This document shows, piece by piece, positions 1 to 5,329 of a stretch of DNA of 5,330 nucleotides. Position numbers and translations under genes: made by a program. Position 1 is the first letter of the stretch. Each line of letters opens with the position of its first letter. The notes beneath the pieces were generated by a model. The model saw only the letters and a program-made list of their open reading frames with translations. It did not search any database and was not told where the DNA came from. This stretch comes from Planctomycetaceae bacterium (GTDB taxonomy: Bacteria; Planctomycetota; Planctomycetia; Pirellulales; Thermoguttaceae): the NCBI GenBank assembly GCA_009783865.1, contig WRCR01000305.1, positions 1 to 5,330 on the forward strand, given 5' to 3'.

Positions 1-51
1 CGGTCTTTATTGAACACAAGGTGTTATACCGTAGCCGTTTAAGAATTCCGG

Positions 52-507
52 TCAGTTTTGATACTGATGGAAGTTTTCAGCCAGTAGCGTGCGTAATTCC
101 TCACGGTACTTCGTCCGACAACGAAAAAAGCATTTACACTCCGCCAAAAAGTCCTCGAATTTTTCGTAATACTTAGATGCCGTTTTTATTGTCGTGCCAA
201 CGATGCTGTATCTGCCGAAGCTGGTTTCGATGCGGTAGATTTTCATGCGCGGAAGATGAAAGACCTTTTTCTGTTTGATACGCCGGTAAAACATTGTTTG
301 TTTTTTGCTGTTGACTTTGCTGTGCAGATGATAACCTTGGTTAAAGTTTTGCGGAAATAGTTCGGGATGGTTAGTATACCAAAAGTTGACCCAATTTCAG
401 AAACCGCCCCGATTTTTTACTGTTTCGGAATATTCGTCTTGACGAATTTCCAAACGAAGGGTAAAATGACACCGGATAGTGGAGTTTTTACTTTGCTGCC
501 TTGCCAT
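52..507 (-). pseudogene. Decayed transposase with one in-frame TGA and an internal deletion
   Basis: Two open segments lie in the same minus-strand frame: 36 codons from ATG at 507-505 to TGA at 399-397, then an uninterrupted reading to the TGA at 54-52. Read through the first TGA, the product is about 151 residues. After the TGA come the motifs YTNHPELFP, a GYHLH stretch, NSKKQ and RRIKQK (roughly residues 43-75), then YRI..SFGRYSIVGTTIK (from about residue 91). From memory, these motifs occur in this order in a family of DDE-type transposases several hundred residues long, but there about 50 residues rich in hydrophobic and aromatic positions sit between the YRI-like and the GR.S.VGTT blocks; here they are fused, so an internal deletion is inferred. 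The C-terminal half of such proteins, with the remaining catalytic part, is missing. The start is favoured by an AAGGAA sequence 7 nt upstream. The GH5 gene in this window ends in TGA, so TGA is a normal stop here. The alternative, two small independent genes of 36 and 80 (or 64, from Met at 246) residues, is less likely because the frame is shared and the motif block runs through the gap between them. Confidence 0.6.
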
Positions 508-539
508 ATAGTAGTTCCTTTCAAAACCATATATGGCAA
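501..539. repeat. 10-bp perfect inverted repeat spanning -10 box and start codon
   Basis: TTGCCATATA at 501-510 and TATATGGCAA at 530-539 are exact reverse complements separated by 19 nt. On the minus strand one arm overlaps the candidate -10 box and the other contains the ATG of the transposase relic, while the Shine-Dalgarno sequence lies in the 19-nt spacer. It could be an operator, an RNA hairpin that masks the start if transcription begins further upstream, or part of a mobile-element end. The repeat is seen; its role is inference. Confidence 0.6.
515..521 (-). promoter_or_regulatory. Ribosome binding site of the transposase relic
   Basis: On the minus strand the sequence AAAGGAA ends 7 nt before the ATG at 507-505. 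It is one of the two clear Shine-Dalgarno sequences in the window and is the reason for choosing this ATG as the original start of the relic. Confidence 0.55.
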
Positions 540-558
540 TTTTTCACCTTCTTGTCAA
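530..558 (-). promoter_or_regulatory. Candidate sigma-70-type promoter of the transposase relic
   Basis: On the minus strand a perfect TTGACA (558-553) is followed after 17 nt by CATATA (535-530), or after 19 nt by TATATG. Transcription would begin near 523, almost at the Shine-Dalgarno sequence, giving a very short leader. The -35 box is perfect; the -10 box is mediocre, so the call is moderate. Confidence 0.4.
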
Positions 559-617
559 TACCACAAAAAACGGGATAAATAGAAATTATCTATGCCAGCC
601 CCAAAAATTTTTCTTTA

Positions 618-627
618 TCTCTTGCAA
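618..627 (+). promoter_or_regulatory. Shared leader 10-mer TCTCTTGCAA, copy 1
   Basis: This 10-mer lies 98 nt before the pseudopilin ATG at 726. The same word occurs at 2073-2082 and 2133-2142, both upstream of the GH5 gene and on the same strand. It includes TTGCAA, which may act as a -35 element. It stands directly before a run of twelve T residues (628-639). Confidence 0.45.
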
Positions 628-649
628 TTTTTTTTTTTTCAAGGAAAAT
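622..649 (+). promoter_or_regulatory. Candidate promoter of the DUF1559 pseudopilin gene
   Basis: TTGCAA (622-627) is followed after 16 nt by GAAAAT (644-649). The spacer is almost entirely a T tract. An alternative -10 is TATAAA at 662-667, which lacks a good -35 partner. Support comes mainly from the similar arrangement in front of the GH5 gene. The transcript leader would be about 70 nt. Confidence 0.3.
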
Positions 650-713
650 AATAATGGAAAATATAAAATAACAAACGCGTTGTCGAAGGGCAATCCACTA
701 ATCCTTAACAGAT

Positions 714-719
714 GAGGAA
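714..719 (+). promoter_or_regulatory. Ribosome binding site of the DUF1559 gene
   Basis: GAGGAA ends 6 nt before the ATG at 726. It confirms the start, which also places the prepilin cleavage motif correctly at residues 5-6. Confidence 0.7.
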
Positions 720-725
720 ACTAAC

Positions 726-1709
726 ATGAAAAAGAATGGTTTTACACTCGTTGAACTACTTGTTGTCATTGCTATTATCGGCATGTTAGCCGGTATCGGC
801 ATACCGGCACTTCAAATGGGCAGAGAGTCCGCCCGCCGAAATACCTGTATCAATAATCAGAAGCAAATCGGCATAGCCATCAATACCTACGTCTCGGCAA
901 ACAAAGGATTGCCGGGGGCTTTGGAACAGCCAGGTGCGAACTATGCTCCCCGCAGTTGGGTTGTTTCCCTGCTGGCACAGTTAGGGGAACCAAAACGATA
1001 CGAGTTTCTGACGAGACCAATAAAAGCCGATCCAGGCAGTTCAGAACAAATCCTAGATTACAGTGTCGGCGGCGAAGTTGAGCAAGCCATTGTCGGATTG
1101 CCGGTCATTATTTGTCCGACAATGAAATTGTTGCGGAGTGATAATACACATCAAAACACCGCCCCGAATACTTCTTACGTCGTAAATTGCGGACCCTGTG
1201 AGGATCCCGGCATTACTGGAGCAATCGCTGCCCAATTCACGCTGTTCAAAGACAGGCGGAAAGGGATTACACCTACGCCGACAAAAGTTGAACCGAGCGA
1301 GATAAAAGACGGTTCGTCCAACACGGTTTTTCTGTCTGAAAATGTTCAGGCGGGTTCGTGGTATCCAAGTTTATCTATGTACACCGAGGGTTCCGGTTGG
1401 AGTGTTACCTCACCTCCTACCGCGCCTGATGAACTAGACAGCACCCGCAGTGTTAATGTAACGGCTTATATAGGTTTTATCTGGTGTAACGATTCACCTC
1501 ACGACCGGCCTGCTAATTTTGTTGAAGCACCGGCACAGGCAACTACGCGTCCTTCTTCAAATCACCCTGGTACGATAGTAATGCTTTATGGAGATGGCAG
1601 TGTCAAACCAATGAATGATGATGTCGACCCGAAGGTTTATCTTTCAGCGGTATGTCCTGATGATGCAAAGGCGAGAAAGGCAATAGGTTTGTGGGACGGC
1701 ATTCTTTAA
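726..1709 (+). CDS. DUF1559 family type II pseudopilin-like protein
   Basis: This is a 327-residue protein of the DUF1559 type, a family greatly expanded in planctomycetes whose exact role is unsettled; members look like pseudopilins of type IV pilus or type II secretion systems. A short basic leader (MKKNG) precedes a prepilin peptidase site, with cleavage expected between Gly5 and Phe6, Glu10 as the conserved +5 residue of the mature protein, and a hydrophobic helix at about 7-29. The stretch after it (RESARR..C.NNQKQIG.A, about 33-51) is typical of the family, as are RSWVVSLL near 76-83, the ICP motif near 129-131, and DGSSNT....SEN near 195-206. The C-terminus carries the H-X9-DG motif (His280, Asp290-Gly291). 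It appears complete. The protein should sit in the inner membrane through the N-terminal helix with its globular part outside the cytoplasm. No pilus or secretion genes lie nearby, as is usual for these scattered copies. It probably forms its own transcription unit, with a candidate promoter near 622-649. Confidence 0.93.
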   Translation: MKKNGFTLVELLVVIAIIGMLAGIGIPALQMGRESARRNTCINNQKQIGIAINTYVSANKGLPGALEQPGANYAPRSWVVSLLAQLGEPKRYEFLTRPIKADPGSSEQILDYSVGGEVEQAIVGLPVIICPTMKLLRSDNTHQNTAPNTSYVVNCGPCEDPGITGAIAAQFTLFKDRRKGITPTPTKVEPSEIKDGSSNTVFLSENVQAGSWYPSLSMYTEGSGWSVTSPPTAPDELDSTRSVNVTAYIGFIWCNDSPHDRPANFVEAPAQATTRPSSNHPGTIVMLYGDGSVKPMNDDVDPKVYLSAVCPDDAKARKAIGLWDGIL

Positions 1710-1768
1710 CTTCGATACTGTAAACGGAAGGTTGCGGGTTGTATAAAAAGCAGAAATTTAATCTGTTT

Positions 1769-1779
1769 ATATCAGATAT
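1769..1779. repeat. Short palindrome upstream of the antitoxin-like gene
   Basis: ATATC-A-GATAT is a perfect 5-bp-arm palindrome that ends 10 bp before the ATG at 1790. Antitoxins commonly bind palindromes next to their own start, so it could be an operator. It is short and AT-rich, and chance occurrence is quite possible. Confidence 0.25.
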
Positions 1780-1789
1780 CAAGATAAGC

Positions 1790-2035
1790 ATGATACAGAT
1801 TGAAACAACGATTCCTGAAGACGGAAATCTTGTCATCTCATTACCGCAGTCCCTGTGGGGAAAAACAGTTAAACTTGCCGTTAAGGAAACAGAAAAGCCG
1901 GCGAAAACAGAACAATCTCCGCCGGACTTGAGTTGGTTCATCGGATGTCTCGCCGGTCGGTATATTGACATGAATTCGATTCGCGAAGAGGAAGACAGTA
2001 TGCCGGATGTCCGTTATTTTGATAACACTCGTTGA
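1790..2035 (+). CDS. Small antitoxin-like protein
   Basis: An 81-residue protein. The N-terminal 33 residues (MIQIETTIPEDGNLVISLP, then LWGKTVKLAVKE) alternate hydrophobic and polar residues as in a beta hairpin and resemble the start of small antitoxins of toxin-antitoxin pairs, which often read 'I...L.LP..LWGK.V.V.I'. A charged, proline-containing linker (about 34-47) leads to an aromatic segment (LSWFIGCLAGRYID, 48-60) and an acidic tail with SIREEEDSMPD, the kind of C-terminus that wraps around a toxin. The ATG at 1790 is preferred over a TTG at 1739 because the extra 17 residues do not fit this pattern; there is no clear Shine-Dalgarno sequence for either. The stop codon overlaps the ATG of a toxin-like stub at 2035. 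The gene lies 80 bp after the pseudopilin gene in the same direction. Being a gene is fairly likely; the antitoxin role is an inference from shape and context, and no specific family can be named. Confidence 0.55.
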   Translation: MIQIETTIPEDGNLVISLPQSLWGKTVKLAVKETEKPAKTEQSPPDLSWFIGCLAGRYIDMNSIREEEDSMPDVRYFDNTR

Positions 2036-2072
2036 TGGTTGTTTATTTTGACCGGCTAAATGTTTTATGCTC

Positions 2073-2082
2073 TCTCTTGCAA
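2073..2082 (+). promoter_or_regulatory. Shared leader 10-mer TCTCTTGCAA, copy 2
   Basis: Identical to the words at 618-627 and 2133-2142. This copy supplies the -35-like TTGCAA of the best promoter candidate for the GH5 gene and lies 73 nt before its ATG. Confidence 0.45.
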
Positions 2083-2105
2083 TCCCTCTCCGTTTCGATT
2101 AAAAT
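2077..2105 (+). promoter_or_regulatory. Candidate promoter of the GH5 gene
   Basis: TTGCAA (2077-2082, 4 of 6 matches to the sigma-70 -35) is followed after exactly 17 nt by TAAAAT (2100-2105, 5 of 6 matches to the -10). Transcription would start near 2112, giving a leader of about 45 nt before ATG 2156. The promoter lies inside the toxin-like stub, which supports that stub being non-functional. Confidence 0.4.
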
Positions 2106-2132
2106 CTACGGCATGTTTTCGTTCATCCGTGT

Positions 2133-2142
2133 TCTCTTGCAA
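2133..2142 (+). promoter_or_regulatory. Shared leader 10-mer TCTCTTGCAA, copy 3
   Basis: Lies exactly 60 bp downstream of copy 2 and ends 13 nt before the GH5 ATG at 2156. Here it cannot serve as a -35 box for this start; it lies just upstream of where a Shine-Dalgarno sequence would be, and the GH5 gene has none. Confidence 0.4.
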
Positions 2143-2155
2143 CTCTATATCAAAC

Positions 2156-3685
2156 ATGAAACGCCGTGAATTTCTCCAAACAAGTGTTGCCTCTGCCGCC
2201 GCATTAACAACTCCGTGTCTTTCGGCACAAACCAGTTCCGCTAAACTGCCGGACGCAAGTTACCGTAAACTGCCCCGCTGGCGAGGATTCAACCTCCTCG
2301 AAAAATTCAATGGAAGAAACGACAAATTTGTCGAAGACCACTTCCGCTGGATTAGCGATTGGGGATTCAATTTCGTCCGACTGCCGATGGACTATCGGGC
2401 TTGGATTCTCAATAAGGATTGGAAACAAATCAACGAAGAAGTTCTCAAGGACATTGACGATACCGTCAAATACGGTGAAAAATACGGCATTCACGTCAAC
2501 ATGAATTTTCACCGCGCCCCCGGCTATACTGTTGCAAGACCCGCTGAACCAAAAAGCGTCTGGACAGACCCGGAAGCACTGGACGTTTGTACGCAGCACT
2601 GGGTTGCTTTCGCAAAACGATACAAAGGTATTCCGAACAATCTCGTCAGTTTCAATCTTTTCAATGAACCCGCATCTGTTGAACCGATTATGAAACAATG
2701 CATTGCGGCACATAAATATATCATCAGCGCAATTCATACCGAAGACCCGAATCGCTTGATTATCTGCGACGGCTATGAATGGGGTACCAAGCCGTTCTTC
2801 GATTTGGCAGATGCCAAGGTGGCGCAGGCAACCCGCGGCTATACGCCTTCGCAAGTATCACATTACAAAGCGAGTTGGGTGAACAGCGAAGGGTTTCCCG
2901 TGCCGACTTGGCCCATTGTAAGCGGGGCTGGAACTTTGTTTTCGCCTACGCAAAGCGGTATTGATAAAGAATTCAAAGGCGCGCCGCTCGTTATCATCGG
3001 AAAATTTTCCACTGAAACCGCCGTCCGTTTCAAAGTCGGGACGGTCTCAAGCGACACAACACTCACCGTTTCCGCAGACGGCAAAACGGTTCTCGAAAAA
3101 GCGTTTGAACCGAAAGATGGAAAAGGAGAATGGGAGAAATCTGTCTATTCGGAACAGTGGAAAATTTATCAGAACTTTTATAACCGTGACTATACCGTCA
3201 ATGTACCGGCTGGCACGAAAAAAGTTGAAATACGTGTCAGCAAAGGACAATGGCTGGTCATAACGGAAATCGGTGTGAAAGGTAAAAATGCCGCGAGTGA
3301 AGCAAAGGTTGTGATGTTAAATTCGTGGAATGCAATGCCGTCGGCTTTTGAATATGACGAAGGAAGCAGCAAACTTATCGGCGGCAATGTTCAGGACAAA
3401 GAATGGCTGCGGAGAGGACTTGAACCGTGGAAGGAATTGGAGAAAAGAGACCGCGGCGTTATGGTGGGCGAATTCGGGGCGCACAGTCCTTGTCCGCATG
3501 ATGTTGCTCTCCGCTGGATGAGTGATATGCTGGCAAACTGGAAAGAAGCGAACTGGGGTTTTGCTCTTTGGAACTTAATCGGTTCTTTCGGTATCCTTAA
3601 CAGCGGTCGGGCTGATGTCGATTACGAGGACTTCAACGGTCGAAAACTCGACCGAAAAATGCTGAAGTTGCTGCAAGAATTATGA
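2156..3685 (+). CDS. Tat-exported GH5 (cellulase family) glycoside hydrolase with inserted beta domain
   Basis: A 509-residue retaining glycoside hydrolase of family 5, expected to cut beta-1,4 glucan, mannan or a related polysaccharide; the exact substrate cannot be read from the sequence. The N-terminus MKRREFLQTSVASAAAL is a twin-arginine signal (Arg3-Arg4), with processing probably near residues 24-26, so the enzyme acts outside the cytoplasm. The barrel begins near residue 40 (RWRGFNLLEKF). Visible GH5 landmarks are Arg75 (FVRLP), His119 (NFHRAPG), Asn170-Glu171-Pro172 with Glu171 as acid/base, His236-Tyr237, Glu439 in VGEFG as nucleophile, and Trp472 (FALWNL). Between His-Tyr and the nucleophile lies about 150 extra residues (roughly 243-395), rich in beta-type repeats such as TTLTVSADGK and KKVEIRVSKG, which looks like an inserted jelly-roll or carbohydrate-binding-like domain. 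The ATG at 2156 is chosen over one at 2060 because only it places the Tat signal at the N-terminus; no Shine-Dalgarno sequence is seen. Convergent with the BBP7 gene. Confidence 0.92.
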   Translation: MKRREFLQTSVASAAALTTPCLSAQTSSAKLPDASYRKLPRWRGFNLLEKFNGRNDKFVEDHFRWISDWGFNFVRLPMDYRAWILNKDWKQINEEVLKDIDDTVKYGEKYGIHVNMNFHRAPGYTVARPAEPKSVWTDPEALDVCTQHWVAFAKRYKGIPNNLVSFNLFNEPASVEPIMKQCIAAHKYIISAIHTEDPNRLIICDGYEWGTKPFFDLADAKVAQATRGYTPSQVSHYKASWVNSEGFPVPTWPIVSGAGTLFSPTQSGIDKEFKGAPLVIIGKFSTETAVRFKVGTVSSDTTLTVSADGKTVLEKAFEPKDGKGEWEKSVYSEQWKIYQNFYNRDYTVNVPAGTKKVEIRVSKGQWLVITEIGVKGKNAASEAKVVMLNSWNAMPSAFEYDEGSSKLIGGNVQDKEWLRRGLEPWKELEKRDRGVMVGEFGAHSPCPHDVALRWMSDMLANWKEANWGFALWNLIGSFGILNSGRADVDYEDFNGRKLDRKMLKLLQEL

Positions 3686-3693
3686 GAGCCGGA

Positions 3694-3720
3694 AGCGTAG
3701 GCGGGTTATCACCCGCCGCT
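3694..3720. terminator. Hairpin between convergent genes, possible bidirectional terminator
   Basis: GGCGGGT (3700-3706) pairs with ACCCGCC (3711-3717) around the loop TTATC's last four bases, TATC. AGC (3694-3696) and GCT (3718-3720) add three pairs beyond a 3-nt bulge. It starts 9 nt after the GH5 stop and lies 28 nt beyond the BBP7 stop. Neither side has a T run, so it is not a classic intrinsic terminator, but its position between two convergent genes fits transcript-end function. Confidence 0.45.
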
Positions 3721-3754
3721 CGTATTGCTCTACCGCTGCCCGTATTGTTACCGC
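3721..3754. repeat. Imperfect short direct repeat at the BBP7 3' end
   Basis: CGTATTG followed closely by TACCGC occurs twice: 3721-3727 with 3731-3736, and 3741-3747 with 3749-3754. The second copy covers the BBP7 stop and last codons. It looks like a small local duplication of about 20 bp with a 2-nt difference. Confidence 0.4.
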
Positions 3755-5211
3755 CTAATCTCCAGACCGATGCTGAAGCCGTAAAGTATAACCGTACTGC
3801 CCTTGTCGCGAATACTAATGTTGTAGCCATCTTGTGCTGATATATGTAGAGGATTTGCAGGAGTAGCCACATTCGACGGGACAGGCGAGACGAGTGGACC
3901 GTCTGGATCCAATGGTAATAAAGGGTTGTAGTTCGGATTTTGAACCCAGACCATGTTCCGTGTGACATCGAAGTCCCCGCCGTCATTAACATGACTCCTA
4001 ATCGTCGAATCGAAACCGAATTTAATGCCGAAAGCATCTGTCCATTGCCACTTTGCCGATAAGTGTAAATTTGCCCCCGGCGAAAAAAGGGTACGGGTTC
4101 TATGCCAGTGGTAATAATCCGCCAACTGACCAGGATTTAGACCTGTTCCCTGTTGCTGTAACGCCACCATTTCCGCTATAGCCAAGCCCTGGAATCCTCC
4201 GTTGGGAGGGTCTCCACCCAAATTAATCTCCTCCGCACCCCCGACGGGAGAGAAATTTTGATTTCTATTGTTGGTTGTAGCTGCGTTACCCAATTCCCGC
4301 GCACTGACCTCGGAGCACTGGTCGAAGGTGAACGATTGGTTGTTCATTCCTAAGAAGACCGATCCGCCGGTACCAAAAGTCCACCGTTTGTTTCGTCTCG
4401 TTAGGTCAAAACCAAAATTAGGTCCAACCATTCGGTTCTTCACCTGCTGTTGTGTCCGTACAGCCAATTCCACAAGCGCATACGGCGGTGTTTCATTAAG
4501 CCACGTTCTAACTTGCGTAACACTAGGACCATCCAATGTCAACCATCCTTCGGGTCTGTTCCGATAAAAATATATGTTATGATAAATAGCATTAGCGTGA
4601 CTAAATTCGTTATCAAATTCCCAGTATTTTGCACCGGCGTAAAGTTCGATACCTCCCCACTTGAATGGATGAGTACGGTACGTATAATCCAAGTCCAAGT
4701 TTGTAACAGTCGTGGTAGAACTTATCTTTACCACAGGACTCATGACGTTTATCCAATCAATAACACCCAGATAAATCCCGCTATTCCAAGTCAATGCAGC
4801 GTTCTCGTGTGCCCTTGTAATATCAGAAATTTGGTATCCGGTAAAACGCCAGCCGTGATGTCCCATATAATTCCCAACGGTAACGCGGGTGCCGAACCGG
4901 AAATCTAAATCTATATCCGTAATATACGACACTGTGTCTATGGGGGCGTCGCCAGTTGTTAGCAAGTTTAGAGGTGGTGTGTGTATTGCCTCGCGGCCAA
5001 ACTTCAACTTGCTCAGGTTCCAACAAATCGCATCGATTCCGCCGTACACGCCGTCTGCATCTCTTCTCTGTCCTCCGAACTGCTCCGGCTGATAGGGCTT
5101 CCAAAGACGCATTCCTTCAGGTGCAAAAGCCATCGAAGAAGCGCAAACAGCACTAATTATTACTGCCGCAAGGACTCCGTTCCAAAACGATTTTGATTTC
5201 AAAAGCGACAT
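3748..5211 (-). CDS. BBP7 family (DUF1551) outer-membrane beta-barrel protein
   Basis: A 487-residue exported protein that resembles the planctomycete BBP7 outer-membrane beta-barrel family; the physiological role of that family is unknown. The start at 5211 gives a clear signal peptide: basic MSLLKSK, a hydrophobic core at about 9-24, and an AFA site with cleavage after Ala30. The ATG at 5274 would only add 21 polar residues before it. Family-like segments are GVYGGIDAICWNLSKLKFG (about 54-72), which opens the barrel, and DFRFGTRVTVGNYMGHHGWRFTGY (about 103-126), with the family's usual 'G.R...G....HHGW' pattern. Many following stretches alternate hydrophobic and polar residues, with aromatic girdles such as GGIELYAGAKYWEF (186-199) and RWTFGTGGSVFLGM (276-289). 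A loop at about 296-365 is rich in Asn, Gly and Gln and may be surface-exposed. The protein ends in a strand with YGFSIGLEIRR. No clear Shine-Dalgarno sequence is seen. The protein appears complete. Confidence 0.85.
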   Translation of the reverse strand: MSLLKSKSFWNGVLAAVIISAVCASSMAFAPEGMRLWKPYQPEQFGGQRRDADGVYGGIDAICWNLSKLKFGREAIHTPPLNLLTTGDAPIDTVSYITDIDLDFRFGTRVTVGNYMGHHGWRFTGYQISDITRAHENAALTWNSGIYLGVIDWINVMSPVVKISSTTTVTNLDLDYTYRTHPFKWGGIELYAGAKYWEFDNEFSHANAIYHNIYFYRNRPEGWLTLDGPSVTQVRTWLNETPPYALVELAVRTQQQVKNRMVGPNFGFDLTRRNKRWTFGTGGSVFLGMNNQSFTFDQCSEVSARELGNAATTNNRNQNFSPVGGAEEINLGGDPPNGGFQGLAIAEMVALQQQGTGLNPGQLADYYHWHRTRTLFSPGANLHLSAKWQWTDAFGIKFGFDSTIRSHVNDGGDFDVTRNMVWVQNPNYNPLLPLDPDGPLVSPVPSNVATPANPLHISAQDGYNISIRDKGSTVILYGFSIGLEIRR

Positions 5212-5262
5212 TGTTTTGCCCAACTCAAGTGTATTAGAATCCGTTCTCAACCTACAACTGTA

Positions 5263-5329
5263 CCGATAAAACAACCGTCATTTTCCGAAAAAATAAACAG
5301 AAAATAACACTGTCTAGCGGTTTTATCGG
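5263..5329. repeat. Spaced 10-bp inverted repeat upstream of the BBP7 gene
   Basis: CCGATAAAAC (5263-5272) and GTTTTATCGG (5320-5329) are exact reverse complements separated by 47 bp. The near arm lies 51 bp upstream of the BBP7 ATG at 5211. The rest of 5212-5330 is AT-rich; no convincing -35/-10 pair was found there. The arms could be two binding sites of a dimeric regulator, or the region may continue into a gene outside the window. The repeat is seen; a regulatory role is inference. Confidence 0.5.

Larger units (their letters stand above)
2035..2169 (+). pseudogene. Possible stub of a PIN-domain toxin overlapping the antitoxin stop
   Basis: The ATG at 2035-2037 shares its A with the antitoxin TGA (TGATG), the coupling typical of antitoxin-toxin pairs. 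The 44-codon ORF begins MVVYFDRLNVLCSLLQS, close to the usual start of PIN-domain ribonuclease toxins (an 'xxYxDTNVLxxLL' pattern whose Asp binds metal), but with one extra residue between Asp6 and Asn9. From about residue 17 nothing PIN-like remains; the frame runs through the leader of the GH5 gene and stops 14 bp inside it. A full PIN toxin has about 130 residues. Either the toxin was cut by a rearrangement that brought in the GH5 gene, or the resemblance over 15 residues is chance. Confidence 0.35.

Noticed and set aside
13..25. Small hairpin AACAC-AAG-GTGTT as terminator of the relic
   Set aside because: The stem has only 5 bp and no T run follows on the minus strand.
397..399. TGA in the relic as a recoded sense codon (selenocysteine or a different genetic code)
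   Set aside because: TGA ends the GH5 and antitoxin-like genes here, the residue is not near a known selenoprotein motif, and the rest of the reading is also deleted and truncated.
367..715. Two plus-strand ORFs of 71 and 60 codons (367-582 and 533-715)
   Set aside because: The first is antisense to the transposase relic and the second lies in AT-rich intergenic DNA with a T run giving poly-Phe; neither has a ribosome binding site or protein-like composition.
1739..1789. TTG start for the antitoxin-like gene, adding 17 residues
   Set aside because: The added part is unlike the rest and covers the palindrome near 1769-1779; the ATG at 1790 gives the typical antitoxin N-terminus.
2060..2155. 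Start of the GH5 gene at ATG 2060 (32 extra residues)
   Set aside because: The extension would put the twin-arginine signal in the interior, overlaps the candidate promoter and is Cys/Ser-rich leader translation.
2204..2854. 216-codon minus-strand ORF inside the GH5 gene
   Set aside because: It is antisense to the catalytic part of a clear GH5 coding region and shows no recognisable domain.
3633..5104. Minus-strand ORFs of 134 and 93 codons (3633-4037, 4823-5104) and a plus-strand ORF of 152 codons (4450-4908)
   Set aside because: All lie in other frames of the BBP7 gene, which has a signal peptide and family-like motifs along its length.
5212..5274. Start of the BBP7 gene at ATG 5274 (21 extra residues)
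   Set aside because: The extra residues are polar and precede a complete signal peptide that begins at the ATG at 5211.
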